DNA from: Hyphomicrobium sp. | GTDB lineage: Bacteria; Pseudomonadota; Alphaproteobacteria; Rhizobiales; Hyphomicrobiaceae | DNA length: 64,000 nucleotides | NCBI GenBank assembly: GCA_022843145.1 | Contig: JALHOF010000006.1 | Location: 153,628-217,627, forward strand | Reading direction: 5' to 3' | In this document: positions 17,309-26,332 of the stretch, in pieces | Layout: each line of letters starts with the position of its first letter | Position numbering within the stretch: the first letter of the stretch is position 1 | Made by a program: the position numbers and the translations under genes | The notes under the pieces: model-generated | The model's input: the letters and a program-made list of their open reading frames with translations, nothing else | Database searches by the model: none | Told to the model about the DNA's origin: nothing

Positions 17309-18263
17309 CGACGATGTCCGGCGCGAGCTTGCCAGCGTGGAACGAGGCTCCGCTATCGAGGTTCGACACGGTTACCAAAGCCGGGCTGAACAGCATGGCA
17401 TCGATTTTGTAGAAGTCGCCGTTCACCTCGGCGAACGTTTCAGCGAACGGCTTTCCGTAGGCGCTCGATGTGCTCGATGGCAACGCGTCGGCAAGCTTTC
17501 GGGCAGCCTCGTCCGTCCCGCGTACGAACAACTGGATGCGGCCGCCGTAGATGATCGCGTCGTTGGTCCGCCCCATCGCTTTGACGAAGTCCGGGATAGG
17601 CGGCGCGATCGGCGCGACGCCGTAGCCGTCGACGATATGGTCCAGTGGGAAATGTAGCGCGTGCGCCTTGTGCAGCGCTACCTCGAGTACGCGTGAGGCG
17701 ATCTGCACGGTGCCGGCGAGGCTGCCCGTCGGGGCGTAGAGCACGGTCAGCTTGGACGGCGCGATCCCGCAAGCGGTGGCGACAGACTGCGCGACGCTCG
17801 ACGGCGGCGCGTTGTCTCCTTCGATGACGAGAGCGCCCGCGTCGTGATGGTCGACGTAGCCCAACTCCTTGTAGAGTTCCTCGACCCGCGACAGTGCGCG
17901 CGCAGGTCCGGAGCCAAGAGCGAAAAATCCGCTCGCTTCCTCGGTGATCGTCCAGCCCGCATACTGACTGCCGAGGCAGGCGATCACCGGATTGGATGAG
18001 TGGACGACGACGCCGAGCGGCCATTTTTCAAGGCCTGAGGACGATGTGATCGCGACCGTGCCGAGCCCACCCATACAGACTTCGCCGAGCAGCCGCCCGG
18101 CTTCGAGCCCGCCGGGGACGTTGGCTCCGAGATCGATCCGCCGTTCACCGGATTCGCCCGTGCTGACCGCGCAGCGGAGCGCGCTGGCATTGCTGGCGAT
18201 CGTCTCGACGATCCGGCCTGCCCTCGCGTTCACGCTCGGTGCGGCCATCGTGGAATTGGTCAT
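17292..18263 (-). CDS. mch: Methenyltetrahydromethanopterin cyclohydrolase
   Basis: Converts methenyl-H4MPT to 5-formyl-H4MPT in formaldehyde oxidation. The 323-residue length is normal for bacterial Mch. Conserved segments include NVPGGLEAGRLLGEVCMGGLG, VVHSSNPVIACLGSQYAGW and FFALGSGPARAL. ATGA overlap with the upstream ATP-grasp gene and a 17-base overlap with the downstream RimK-like gene place it in one tightly coupled operon. Confidence 0.97.
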   Translation of the reverse strand: MTNSTMAAPSVNARAGRIVETIASNASALRCAVSTGESGERRIDLGANVPGGLEAGRLLGEVCMGGLGTVAITSSSGLEKWPLGVVVHSSNPVIACLGSQYAGWTITEEASGFFALGSGPARALSRVEELYKELGYVDHHDAGALVIEGDNAPPSSVAQSVATACGIAPSKLTVLYAPTGSLAGTVQIASRVLEVALHKAHALHFPLDHIVDGYGVAPIAPPIPDFVKAMGRTNDAIIYGGRIQLFVRGTDEAARKLADALPSSTSSAYGKPFAETFAEVNGDFYKIDAMLFSPALVTVSNLDSGASFHAGKLAPDIVDASFR

Positions 18264-19408
18264 GACTGCGTTTCCTTCCCTGTCATGTCTTCATACAGCA
18301 TGCGTTCCAGCGTGCCCAATCGTTCCCGGCACAAGGCTTCTGCCTGTCGGGTATCGGAGCCATCAGCGGCCACGGTGGCGACCGGGTGATGACGCGGTAT
18401 GCAGCGGCCTAGCGGCGGGCGATCCAGAACCCACTCTGGCCACGTGACGGCCGGCACCAGGAGTTCGCCCCGGTCCGCGTAGAAGTAGGCCACGGCCCGC
18501 GCGACGGGAGGCGCCCAGGCTGCGAAGTGCTCATCTAGCGTCCCGGTGCCGCGCGTGGCCGTGACGTGCGCCTTGAAAAGCGTGCCCGCGTGATCGTCGA
18601 ACACGTCGAGTGTCGCGCCGGGGCGGGGGTTGATTTCCAGGAGAACAGGGGCGCCATCGGGCGTGACCAGGAAATCCAGCGACACAAGGCCCACGAGCGA
18701 GAGTTCGCGTGACACGTCGAGCCCGATTTCGATCATCCGCGCTTCTAGATCGGCGTCGAGTTCGAGGCTCCCGGTTGCGCCGCCATAGCGATAGGGTTGC
18801 CGTCCTCCCGGCGCCGTCCATTGGCGGCTGAATGCGAATGCACAATCGGCCGCGCCCAGAATGCCGAGCGCCGATACCGGCACACCGGCGATCTCACGCT
18901 GCAGGTAACGGCCGGCTCCGGCCCTGGGGCGAGCTGGAAGAATATGCGTGCCGCCGGTGCCGCCTATGCGCTTCGACAGCCAGCCGCCAACATCGTCGGG
19001 CAAATCCAGTCGCGTCTCGGGGTGAGCGATGCCCCGCTCGCCGAGTAGGGCGGCCAACGCCATCGGGTCCTTCGACTTGCGGATGGTGTGGGCCGAACAT
19101 CCAAGTATCCGGTAGCGATCACTCAGTCGTTCGACGAGTCCGGGCAAGCCTTCGAAACCCGCTCCGAGCACGAGTCCCACCGGCGGAACGTGCGCAGCGG
19201 AAACGAGGCGGTCTAGCGCCGCGATGAGCGACCCGGCAGAGAAGCCGTGAGTGAAGAGGCCGGGTAGAATTTCTGAGGCGGTGGCGGCTGCGCGCATGTC
19301 CTCGTCGCCGAACCCGTCGACCACGAGCGGCGCAAAGCCGGCGCGCCGGGCGGACTGTGCGAGCGCCCGCCCGGAAAAACCGGCGATGAGGATCGTTTCA
19401 GGTTCCAC
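18260..19408 (-). CDS. ATP-grasp protein of the H4MPT cluster, MfnD-like (possible tyramine-glutamate ligase)
   Basis: A 382-residue protein with an N-terminal Rossmann-like part (TILIAGFSGRALAQSARRAG), an ATP-grasp core (SKRIGGTGGTHI, LVGLVSLDFLV, VLLEINPRPGATLD) and a C-terminal extension. Homologues occur beside mtdB/mch in methylotrophs. The archaeal ATP-grasp MfnD ligates glutamate to tyramine for methanofuran, so a methylofuran role is the leading guess. It lies 6 bases after mtdB and overlaps mch (ATGA). Confidence 0.8.
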   Translation of the reverse strand: MEPETILIAGFSGRALAQSARRAGFAPLVVDGFGDEDMRAAATASEILPGLFTHGFSAGSLIAALDRLVSAAHVPPVGLVLGAGFEGLPGLVERLSDRYRILGCSAHTIRKSKDPMALAALLGERGIAHPETRLDLPDDVGGWLSKRIGGTGGTHILPARPRAGAGRYLQREIAGVPVSALGILGAADCAFAFSRQWTAPGGRQPYRYGGATGSLELDADLEARMIEIGLDVSRELSLVGLVSLDFLVTPDGAPVLLEINPRPGATLDVFDDHAGTLFKAHVTATRGTGTLDEHFAAWAPPVARAVAYFYADRGELLVPAVTWPEWVLDRPPLGRCIPRHHPVATVAADGSDTRQAEALCRERLGTLERMLYEDMTGKETQS

Positions 19409-19414
19409 CTCGGA

Positions 19415-20320
19415 TCAAGCGAGGCCGGTCAACTGCTTGCAAAGCGCGTAGGCGTGGCGGAAGTCGAGCGCGAGCGGCTTGTCGGACGCGATCATCTGCT
19501 TGAACAGTCCGCTTTCGCACTTGTACTTGATGTCCCCAATGGCCAGCGGACCGACGCCGAGGGCATCACAGCCCGGAAGCGGCGCACCGTCCATGAACAG
19601 TGCCATGCCTTCGACGCCAGGCGGCGGAACGGCATTGACGTCGGCGATCACGAGCAACTTCTTCGCCAGCGACTTGTCCTCAGCCGATACGACCTGCACG
19701 CCCGCTGCGGCCGCTGCAAAGATCACTTCTGCGTTGGCGATGATTTCGCGCTTCTGGTCCGCGGTCTCGCCGTTCACGGCCTCGAGATCGACGCCGAAAC
19801 GCTGCTTGGAAATTGCCGCGCTCTTGATGACGCGGTCGACGCCGCGATGCGCGACTAGTTGCACGTCTGCGCCTTCTAGAGCCGCGATGATCGACGATGC
19901 AAATCCGACGACGCCTGTGGCGCCGAACACCGCCACCTTGGTGCCCTTCCAGCCGCGGCCAAATTTTTGCTTCAGCACGCGCTCGACGCACGCGACCATC
20001 GCCGCAGCTGTCGTGAACGAACCGGCCGGATCGGCGAACGTCGAACACTCGAACGGCGGCACCATCGCCTTGCGCGCTGCCTCCATCATATCGAGTGCAA
20101 GGATGGCGTCCTTGCCGCCCATGAAGAACCCGGTGCGGGGTCCGAAGTTGGGCGGGCGGGAGAAGATCGCATCCTGAATGAGACCGTTCACTTCCGTGAG
20201 ATCGACGTTGACGTAGGGGACGATCACCTTGAAGCCCGCGTCTGTCGCCATGTTCACGTCGAACGGGCTCATGTGCTTCTGCGGTGTGAGCATATGCAGG
20301 ATGGGTGTGGCGTCGCTCAT
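19415..20320 (-). CDS. mtdB: NAD(P)-dependent methylene-tetrahydromethanopterin dehydrogenase
   Basis: Oxidises methylene-H4MPT to methenyl-H4MPT. The 301 residues start ILHMLTPQKHMSPFDVNMA, which is MtdB-like and unlike MtdA. Other motifs: FADPAGSFTTAAAMVACVE, nucleotide loop VFGATGVVGFASSI and VIADVNAVPPPGVEG. It sits between the RFAP synthase gene (18 bases) and the ATP-grasp gene (6 bases). Confidence 0.95.
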   Translation of the reverse strand: MSDATPILHMLTPQKHMSPFDVNMATDAGFKVIVPYVNVDLTEVNGLIQDAIFSRPPNFGPRTGFFMGGKDAILALDMMEAARKAMVPPFECSTFADPAGSFTTAAAMVACVERVLKQKFGRGWKGTKVAVFGATGVVGFASSIIAALEGADVQLVAHRGVDRVIKSAAISKQRFGVDLEAVNGETADQKREIIANAEVIFAAAAAGVQVVSAEDKSLAKKLLVIADVNAVPPPGVEGMALFMDGAPLPGCDALGVGPLAIGDIKYKCESGLFKQMIASDKPLALDFRHAYALCKQLTGLA

Positions 20321-20338
20321 TTTGTGGTGTCCTTCTCT

Positions 20339-21328
20339 TCAGACCTGAGCGGTATCTGGCGTCCGCTCTTCGATCTGCGCGCCGACGTTGCGCCCGCGCG
20401 CCACCAGAATCTCGAGGCCCTTGGCTTTAGCGTCTTGTACGAAAGCACGATAGAGGGTCTGAGCGACTTCTTCGGACGGGGCGAAAGCAAATCCGGTCGG
20501 CCCCCATGAACTCTGTCCAATTCCGACCGCGCCTCTCCGGGCCATGGACTTGACCATCGCCTCGACGGCCGCACTCGTCCACAATCGACCACCTTGCGCC
20601 GCAGCAAAATGGCTGCCGACGATTTCCTGGATCTCGGTCACAGCCGCTCCGAACGACCCGATGTCGCGCTCGGCGATCGCCGGCGCCAACCGCATCATGA
20701 CAAGACGGCACAAGTGGCCGGCGCGCTCATCAGGGAATGGAGCGAGGTTTGCGAACGCCTTTGCCTCCTTGTCGCCATGCACCCCTTCACCGTTGCGGTC
20801 GAGGACCAGCATGATGCGCCAGTCCTCCGGAAAGGGCTGATGAACGATGACGGGCGGCGGTCGATCGCTGATGCCGCGCCCACCATCGACAACGAACCCG
20901 CCGCTATCGAACGCCGCCATACCGATCGCGGATCGGGCGCCGCGATCGAGCGCGTCACCGATCTCGTAGGCCGGCAAAATACGATTCTCGAGGCGCAGCA
21001 GGGCCGCTCCGACGGCAAGAGACAGCTGCGTGCCGGAGCCGAGCCCGGCATGGGCAGGGATAGCCTCCACGACCTCGATGTGATGGCCTGCGCGCAATCC
21101 GAATTCATCGACCACTTTGATCGCCGCAGTTGCGGCCCGCCGGCTCTCGGGCCCGACCGTGACAAGTTCGTCAGCACGCCTCGCGATCACTTCTGTCGTT
21201 GGGTTGTCGATGGCCAGGCCGAGCGAGCCGAACCGCCTTCCGAGACCGCCATTGAGATCGAGGAACCCCAGGTGCAGGCGGCCCGGCGCGCGGATGCGGA
21301 TGCTGCGTTGCTCGTGCCGAGGGCGCAT
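20339..21328 (-). CDS. Beta-ribofuranosylaminobenzene 5'-phosphate synthase (RFAP synthase)
   Basis: First committed step of H4MPT synthesis: joins p-hydroxybenzoate or p-aminobenzoate to PRPP. GHMP-kinase fold with APGRLHLGFLDLNGGLGRRFG at the N-terminus, the glycine-rich loop IPAHAGLGSGTQLSLAVG, and GIGQSSWGPTGFAF near the C-terminus. It is the first gene of the leftward H4MPT operon. Two in-frame ATGs exist (21340 and 21328); AAAGGA at 21342-21347 abuts the first too closely, so I favour the second. Confidence 0.92.
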   Translation of the reverse strand: MRPRHEQRSIRIRAPGRLHLGFLDLNGGLGRRFGSLGLAIDNPTTEVIARRADELVTVGPESRRAATAAIKVVDEFGLRAGHHIEVVEAIPAHAGLGSGTQLSLAVGAALLRLENRILPAYEIGDALDRGARSAIGMAAFDSGGFVVDGGRGISDRPPPVIVHQPFPEDWRIMLVLDRNGEGVHGDKEAKAFANLAPFPDERAGHLCRLVMMRLAPAIAERDIGSFGAAVTEIQEIVGSHFAAAQGGRLWTSAAVEAMVKSMARRGAVGIGQSSWGPTGFAFAPSEEVAQTLYRAFVQDAKAKGLEILVARGRNVGAQIEERTPDTAQV

Positions 21329-21476
21329 AACTGACGTCATTCCTTTATCGGGCAGGCAGGGCTACTGATAGGCGAGAGCGCGTCGTGATCACCGGAGCTA
21401 TCGGCACAATCTGCCGTCGCATTCGGGCGACCGAGGCGACCTGTCGAGTGTCCACGAAAGGTGCGGAGAGAGCAAC

Positions 21477-21857
21477 ATGAACGACCAACGCGAAAAGCCC
21501 CTGCCGGCGCCAGAAGTCAATGCTTGGCTGGCTGCCAATCTTCCAGAGTGGCGGCTCGAAGAAGGTTGGATCAGGCGCACCTACAAGACGAACAGCTGGA
21601 AAGGCACGCTGATGGTCGTCAATACCGTCGGGCATCTCGCCGAGGCTGCGTGGCACCATCCCGACCTGACAGCCTCTTATGCGTGGGTCGAAGTGCGGCT
21701 GATGACGCATTCGGCCAAGGGGATCACCGATAAGGATCTCGCACTGGCGCGCAAGATCGAGGATGTCGTGATGTGGCAACCCGGCAAGGAAACGACCAGT
21801 TCGCTGGAAGGTACGCCGAGTGGCGACATGCGCTTCGCCTACATCAAATATGACTGA
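21477..21857 (+). CDS. 4a-hydroxytetrahydrobiopterin dehydratase family (pterin-4a-carbinolamine dehydratase)
   Basis: A 126-residue PCD/DCoH-fold protein with WRLEEGWIRRTYKTNSWKG, the histidine pair AAWHHPDL and the C-terminal helix GITDKDLALARKIED. PCD-like proteins are found in H4MPT clusters, where they may act in pterin chemistry instead of aromatic amino acid hydroxylation; no phenylalanine hydroxylase gene is near. It is divergent from the RFAP synthase gene (about 150 bases) and overlaps folK by 8 bases. Confidence 0.88.
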   Translation: MNDQREKPLPAPEVNAWLAANLPEWRLEEGWIRRTYKTNSWKGTLMVVNTVGHLAEAAWHHPDLTASYAWVEVRLMTHSAKGITDKDLALARKIEDVVMWQPGKETTSSLEGTPSGDMRFAYIKYD

Positions 21858-22386
21858 GGGCAGCGCCACCGGTCCCGTATCCGGCCGGGACGGCGCGCGG
21901 GCGCCGGCCCGTGCCGATGCCATCCTCGGGCTCGGCTCGAACATGGGCGACAAGCGGGCCAACTTGAACCTTGCTATCGCTTTGCTGGAGGCCGGGGGAC
22001 ATATCACGCTCGTCGCACGGTCGAGGGATTGGCGTACGCCTCCATGGGGCGTCACCGACCAGGACTGGTTCGTCAACGCCTGCATTGCCGTCTCCACGGC
22101 GCTCGAACCGAGGGCACTGCTTGAGCGATGCCAGAACGTCGAGAACGAGATGGCGCGAGTCCGCACCCGCCATTGGGGGCCGCGGATCATCGACGTCGAC
22201 ATCTTGTTCTACGGAGACACGCGGATTTCCGAAACAGATCTCGTGATCCCGCACCCGCGGATCACCGAACGCGCGTTCGTGCTCGGCCCGTTGTCGGATA
22301 TCGCCCCGAACATGGATATCGGTGGCGAGACGGTGGCCGATCGGCTGGCCGCGATCGACCGCACCGGCGTTGATCCAATCGATTGA
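21850..22386 (+). CDS. folK: 2-amino-4-hydroxy-6-hydroxymethyldihydropteridine diphosphokinase
   Basis: Pyrophosphorylates 6-hydroxymethyl-dihydropterin in folate synthesis. The 178 residues include AILGLGSNMGDKRANL, WGVTDQDWFVNACI and the HPPK signature RHWGPRIIDVDILFYGD. The ATG at 21850 overlaps the preceding pterin gene by 8 bases, suggesting coupled translation. A non-conserved 20-residue N-terminal lead precedes the fold. Folate and methanopterin share early pterin steps, which may explain the location. Confidence 0.95.
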   Translation: MTEGSATGPVSGRDGARAPARADAILGLGSNMGDKRANLNLAIALLEAGGHITLVARSRDWRTPPWGVTDQDWFVNACIAVSTALEPRALLERCQNVENEMARVRTRHWGPRIIDVDILFYGDTRISETDLVIPHPRITERAFVLGPLSDIAPNMDIGGETVADRLAAIDRTGVDPID

Positions 22387-22394
22387 TAGCACGC

Positions 22395-22427
22395 AAAAAA
22401 GCACCGCGGACTTGCCATCCGCGGTGC
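22395..22427 (-). terminator. Intrinsic terminator of the cytochrome c gene
   Basis: Perfect 10-bp stem (22401-22410 with 22418-22427), 7-base loop, followed on the minus strand by TTTTTT (complement of 22395-22400). It is located between the convergent stops of folK and the cytochrome gene. Confidence 0.88.
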
Positions 22428-22452
22428 CACGTCTGCGCGCCAGGGCGCAAAA

Positions 22453-22818
22453 TCACTGGTTGGTTTTGAGGAACGCGATCAGGTTCTTGCGATCCGTCTC
22501 GTCCTTGACGCCGACGAAAACCATCTTGTTGCCGGGGATGTATTCCTTCGGGTTGGCGATGTAGGCGTCGAGCGTCGCATCGTCCCACGTCTTGCCGGAA
22601 GCCTTCATCGGCTCGGAGTAGGCGAAGCCTTCAACGGACGCCGCCTTGCGGCCGACGATGCCGTTGAGCTGCGGGCCGACCATGTTCTTGGCGCCAGCGC
22701 CAACGGCGTGGCAGGCGCGGCATTTTCCGAATACGCCCTTGCCGGCTTCGGCGTCCTGGGCGGAAGCAACCGCGGGAACGGCGACCAGTGCAGCGGCGGC
22801 AATCATCCACTTCAGCAT
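22453..22818 (-). CDS. Class I cytochrome c (cytochrome c2/c550-like)
   Basis: A 121-residue periplasmic electron carrier with a signal peptide (MLKWMIAAAALVAV, cleavage near ASAQ), heme site CRACH, VGPQLNGIVGRKAAS, and Met in IPGNKMVFVGV as the likely distal ligand. The start at 22818 follows GGAGG. Next to pqq genes it could accept electrons from a PQQ dehydrogenase cytochrome, or from SoxXA/SoxCD; this is inference. It has its own terminator and an upstream gap of 169 bases, so it is probably a separate transcript. Confidence 0.92.
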   Translation of the reverse strand: MLKWMIAAAALVAVPAVASAQDAEAGKGVFGKCRACHAVGAGAKNMVGPQLNGIVGRKAASVEGFAYSEPMKASGKTWDDATLDAYIANPKEYIPGNKMVFVGVKDETDRKNLIAFLKTNQ

Positions 22819-22987
22819 AGAATTTTTCCTCCGTCCTTGCTCTTGTAACTGGATCGCGTGCTCTTGACCCAGATCAACGTCGATCATCGCAAGTTTTGAC
22901 TGAACCCGCGCTGAACACAATGCCGCACCGCCCGAATTGTGTTGCTCGCAATTCGCAAACCCCGGCCCCCGTGGCGCCGCAGCCGCC

Positions 22988-24187
22988 TTATTCTCCGGCG
23001 TCGGCATCGGCCGGTTCGGCCTTCGACTTATCGCCGCCAATCCGTCTGTAGACGAAAGGAGGTGCCGGCTGGTGGCTCTCCTGCTCGGCGACCTTGAACC
23101 ACTCCGCATGTCGCGACGATAGTGAACAGGCCGGATCGGTGTTCGTAGCGTCGCCGGTCAAGGCGAATGCCTGGCAACGGCAGCCGCCGAAATCGATCTC
23201 CTTGCGGTCGCAGCTGCGGCACGGTTCTTTCATCCACTCGGTGCCGCGAAACTTGTTGAAGGCGGCGCCCTGGAGCCAGATGTCCATCAGCCGGCGGGTG
23301 CGAACGTTGTCGAACTCCATACCCGGCAGCGATTCCGCAGCGTGGCATGGCAGAACCTTGCCGGAGGGCGTGACATTGATGATGCCCGAGCCCCAGCCAC
23401 CCATGCATGGTTTGGGATACTTGGCGTAATAGTCGGGGACGACGAAGTCGAACACCATGATGCCTTTGAGCCGCTCGCGCGCTTGCTCGACGATCTCGAC
23501 CGTCTTCATGAACTGCTCGCGGGTCGGCATCAGTGCGGCGCGGTTTTTCAATGCCCAGGCGTAGTATTGGATATGTGCAACCTCCAGACGCCCCGCGCCG
23601 AGTTCCACGGCGAGATCGATGATCTTCGGCAGGTTTTCGATGTTCTGGCGATGGAGCGGTGCGTTCACCGTGAGTGGCAGCCCGAGTTCCTTCACCCAGC
23701 GGCCGACCTCGCGCTTCTTAACCAGTCCGCCCTTGTAGGCTGCAATGCGGTCGGCGTTGGCAGCGTCCGCGTCTTGGATCGACAACTGGACGTGATCGAG
23801 ACCGCACTCCGCGAGCTTCTGCAGCCGCTCGCGCGTCAGCAGGACGCCCGCCGTGATCAGGTTCGAGTAGAGGCCGACATCCGCCGCCGTCTTGACGATT
23901 TCCTCGAGGTCTTTGCGTGACGTCGGCTCGCCTCCCGAGAGATGCAGCTGTAGAACACCCATCTCCGCGGCCTGCCGCAAGACGTCCTGCCATTCCGCCG
24001 TCGTCAGCTCGGTATTGGCCCTGTCCATCTCGAGAGGATTGGAGCAATACGGACACTGCAACGGACAACGGTGCGTCAGCTCGGCCAGGAGGCCGACCGG
24101 CGCCGTTGCGCACTTGGGGGCCGGCGCTGCGGCGCTGATGTGCGGTGCGATCTCGTTCATTGGCTTCATCCTCCTCGGGCCGCTCAT
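22988..24187 (-). CDS. pqqE: PqqE, radical SAM enzyme that crosslinks Glu and Tyr of PqqA
   Basis: The first chemical step of PQQ synthesis. 399 residues with the radical SAM triad CPLQCPYC (Cys41, Cys45, Cys48), [13 protein letters not shown], and a SPASM-type C-terminal Cys cluster ([21 protein letters not shown]). The start at 24187 overlaps the pqqD stop as ATGA, which fixes it over internal ATGs. The last 20 residues are an acidic/lysine tail beyond the family core. Confidence 0.97.
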   Translation of the reverse strand: MSGPRRMKPMNEIAPHISAAAPAPKCATAPVGLLAELTHRCPLQCPYCSNPLEMDRANTELTTAEWQDVLRQAAEMGVLQLHLSGGEPTSRKDLEEIVKTAADVGLYSNLITAGVLLTRERLQKLAECGLDHVQLSIQDADAANADRIAAYKGGLVKKREVGRWVKELGLPLTVNAPLHRQNIENLPKIIDLAVELGAGRLEVAHIQYYAWALKNRAALMPTREQFMKTVEIVEQARERLKGIMVFDFVVPDYYAKYPKPCMGGWGSGIINVTPSGKVLPCHAAESLPGMEFDNVRTRRLMDIWLQGAAFNKFRGTEWMKEPCRSCDRKEIDFGGCRCQAFALTGDATNTDPACSLSSRHAEWFKVAEQESHQPAPPFVYRRIGGDKSKAEPADADAGE

Positions 24188-24489
24188 GCGGCTGTGACGA
24201 CGCCTTTGTCGGCCAATTCTTGAAGCATCGTGACGATGTCGGCGGCGATGACATCGACCGGTGCCTGATACTCCGCGGCCAAGGCCGCCGCGATCTCGTC
24301 GACGCTGCGGACGCCGTCGCAGCGCTGCAGCACGGAAACGGCGACGTCGTCGGGGTCGTAGACCCGTTCCGGCGCAAGAATGATCCAGCGCCCGCGGCTG
24401 GCGTCATGCCGCAATTTTATATGGCGTGGCAGCGCCGGTTTTGTACTGCCGGTAATGATGGCGCGGGTCCGCGGCGTGGGATCAGCCAT
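24184..24489 (-). CDS. pqqD: PqqD, PqqA-binding chaperone (RRE protein)
   Basis: Peptide chaperone that presents PqqA to PqqE. The 101 residues contain [24 protein letters not shown] and the winged-helix part with [18 protein letters not shown]. The ATG at 24489 overlaps the pqqC stop by 8 bases, and its stop overlaps pqqE (ATGA). It is slightly longer than typical (about 90 residues) because of an N-terminal lead. Confidence 0.95.
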   Translation of the reverse strand: MADPTPRTRAIITGSTKPALPRHIKLRHDASRGRWIILAPERVYDPDDVAVSVLQRCDGVRSVDEIAAALAAEYQAPVDVIAADIVTMLQELADKGVVTAA

Positions 24490-25267
24490 GTAATTCCTCG
24501 GGTCTGAAGGCGCCGGGCGGTATGTGCCCCGGCTCGAGATAGGCATGGTGCAGTGCGTCGAGCATCGACCACAGCACGTTGCACTTGAAGCGGACGGCGT
24601 CGACGCACGCTTCCTGCTCGGCGCGCGAAGCAGCATGTTCGAGCACGTATGCGAGGGCGAAGTCCGCATCGCGCGGCGCTTGCGTCAAGCGGCGGCGGAA
24701 GTACGCCATCACCGTATCGTCGATGAAATCGTAGCCTTCGAGCATCCCAGAGATGCGTTCCTTGTGGATCTTCGGCGCGAACAACTCGGTCAACGATGAC
24801 GCCACAGCGACGACGAGCGGTTGCTCGACGACGAAGTGAACATACGCTTCGACGGCGAAAACCGTTGCCGGCAGTGCGCCCCGGCGCGAAATCACGTAGT
24901 CGCGGTCGAGACCGAGGCCGTCGGTCAGAATCAGCCAGCGTTCGATTCCGCCGGGTTCTTCGCCGAGACCGTCGTGATCATGCACCCGATGGGCCCACTC
25001 TCGCCGCAGTCCCCGGTCGTGCACGCGGCTCATCAAGGCGGCATCCTTGCGCGGCACCGCCGATTGATAGCAGTAGCGATTGAGCGCCCAGGCCTGCACC
25101 TGCGCCTTGTTGAGCTTGCCGCCGTGCAGCAGTTTATGAAGCGGATGTTTGTCGTGATAGCGCTCGGCACCCACCGCGCGGATCGCCGCCTCGAAGTCTG
25201 CACGGTTCATCATCGGCATCGTTCGGAAGTCCGCGCTTGCGCGCTCGAGTGTGGCCGTCGGGCTCAT
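24482..25267 (-). CDS. pqqC: PqqC, pyrroloquinoline-quinone synthase
   Basis: Cofactor-less oxidase performing the last ring closure and eight-electron oxidation. The 261-residue helical bundle has YHDKHPLHKLLHGGKL, QAWALNRYCYQSAVPRKDA and EAYVHFVVEQPLVVAVASSL. The ATG at 25267 overlaps the pqqB stop (ATGA); an in-frame upstream extension would lie inside pqqB. Confidence 0.97.
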   Translation of the reverse strand: MSPTATLERASADFRTMPMMNRADFEAAIRAVGAERYHDKHPLHKLLHGGKLNKAQVQAWALNRYCYQSAVPRKDAALMSRVHDRGLRREWAHRVHDHDGLGEEPGGIERWLILTDGLGLDRDYVISRRGALPATVFAVEAYVHFVVEQPLVVAVASSLTELFAPKIHKERISGMLEGYDFIDDTVMAYFRRRLTQAPRDADFALAYVLEHAASRAEQEACVDAVRFKCNVLWSMLDALHHAYLEPGHIPPGAFRPEELHG

Positions 25268-26193
25268 AGTTCGATCTCCATGCCATCGTATCCAACCTCC
25301 CAACCGGCGGCCTCGACCGCTTTGCGTGCATCCGAGTTCTCGTCGAGCACGGGGTTGGAGTTGTTGATATGAACGAAAACGCGGCGCTGCACCTTGATCT
25401 GGGCAAACGATGCGATCGATCCGTCGGGGCCGGACATGTTCATATGCCCCATTCGTGAGCCGGTCTTGGCCATCAAGCCCTGCTTCAGCATCTCATCTTC
25501 GGTGTAAAGCGTGCCATCGAAGAACACGAGCGCAGCGCCATCGAGCCGTCGGGCAAGCGCGTCATCCATGCGGGCGCACCCAGGGATGTAAAAGAAGGAT
25601 TTGCCCGACTTGCGCTCAGTCACCTCGAGCCCGATCGTGTCGCCGGCTTCACTTCCGAACCCGGGTTTCGTTGCGTCCTCGAGATAGAGCGCGACCTTGC
25701 CAGGCACCGGGAAGGCTTCGACCGTCAGTCCGAGTTCGATCCCATCGCCGGTGATCGGCAACTTTCTGCCGAGCGGCAATTCGATGCGCGGCACCTTTTC
25801 AGCGGCCAACACCTGAAACACCGAATTCGAGGCGAGAGTCGCGAGCACCCGGTTTGAACCATAGACGCTCAGCGGCTGTGCCTCGCGCAGGTTGATCAAA
25901 CCGATGATGTGGTCGACGTCGCCGTTGGTCAGCACCGCAGCCTTGATCGGGCTGTTGCGCGGTCCGCGATCGGGATGCGGCCACAGCGCAGGCGTGACGT
26001 TGATCTGCTGGCGCAAATCAGGAGACGCGTTGAGAAGAACCCAATCGACTCCGTCAGAACTGACGGCGAGTGACGACTGCGTTCGCGGCGTGAAGCCCGG
26101 CATTCGCTTGCGGACCGCAGACGAGTTCGCGCCGTTGCAGTTCCACTGCGGGAAACCACCCCCGGCGGAAGAGCCCAGAACTCTGATGAGCAT
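25264..26193 (-). CDS. pqqB: PqqB, metallo-beta-lactamase-fold hydroxylase of PQQ synthesis
   Basis: 309 residues starting MLIRVLGSSAGGGFPQWNC, the family hallmark, with the metal-binding TNGDVDHIIGL and MGHMNMSGPDG. It acts on the crosslinked Glu-Tyr species. It is preceded by 139 bases containing a stem-loop that separates it from pqqA; pqqB, C, D and E then overlap end to end. Confidence 0.97.
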   Translation of the reverse strand: MLIRVLGSSAGGGFPQWNCNGANSSAVRKRMPGFTPRTQSSLAVSSDGVDWVLLNASPDLRQQINVTPALWPHPDRGPRNSPIKAAVLTNGDVDHIIGLINLREAQPLSVYGSNRVLATLASNSVFQVLAAEKVPRIELPLGRKLPITGDGIELGLTVEAFPVPGKVALYLEDATKPGFGSEAGDTIGLEVTERKSGKSFFYIPGCARMDDALARRLDGAALVFFDGTLYTEDEMLKQGLMAKTGSRMGHMNMSGPDGSIASFAQIKVQRRVFVHINNSNPVLDENSDARKAVEAAGWEVGYDGMEIEL

Positions 26194-26265
26194 TTGAGGC
26201 CGACTTTCGAGACAGCGCGGCGACGCCGATCGCCTGACGCTGAACTGCAGGCTCTAGAAATGACA

Positions 26266-26292
26266 ACGGCGGCCGATATGATCGACCGCCGT
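26266..26292 (-). terminator. Stem-loop between pqqA and pqqB (partial terminator or processing site)
   Basis: On the minus strand a 12-bp stem (26281-26292 with 26266-26277, one U-G wobble) closes a 3-base loop and is followed by the T-rich TTGTCATTTCT. It would let pqqA be expressed above pqqBCDE, either by partial termination or by protecting the pqqA 3' end. Confidence 0.6.
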
Positions 26293-26332
26293 GCCAGAAG
26301 AGCTCACGGTGTGAGCGAGTTCGAACGTCTCG

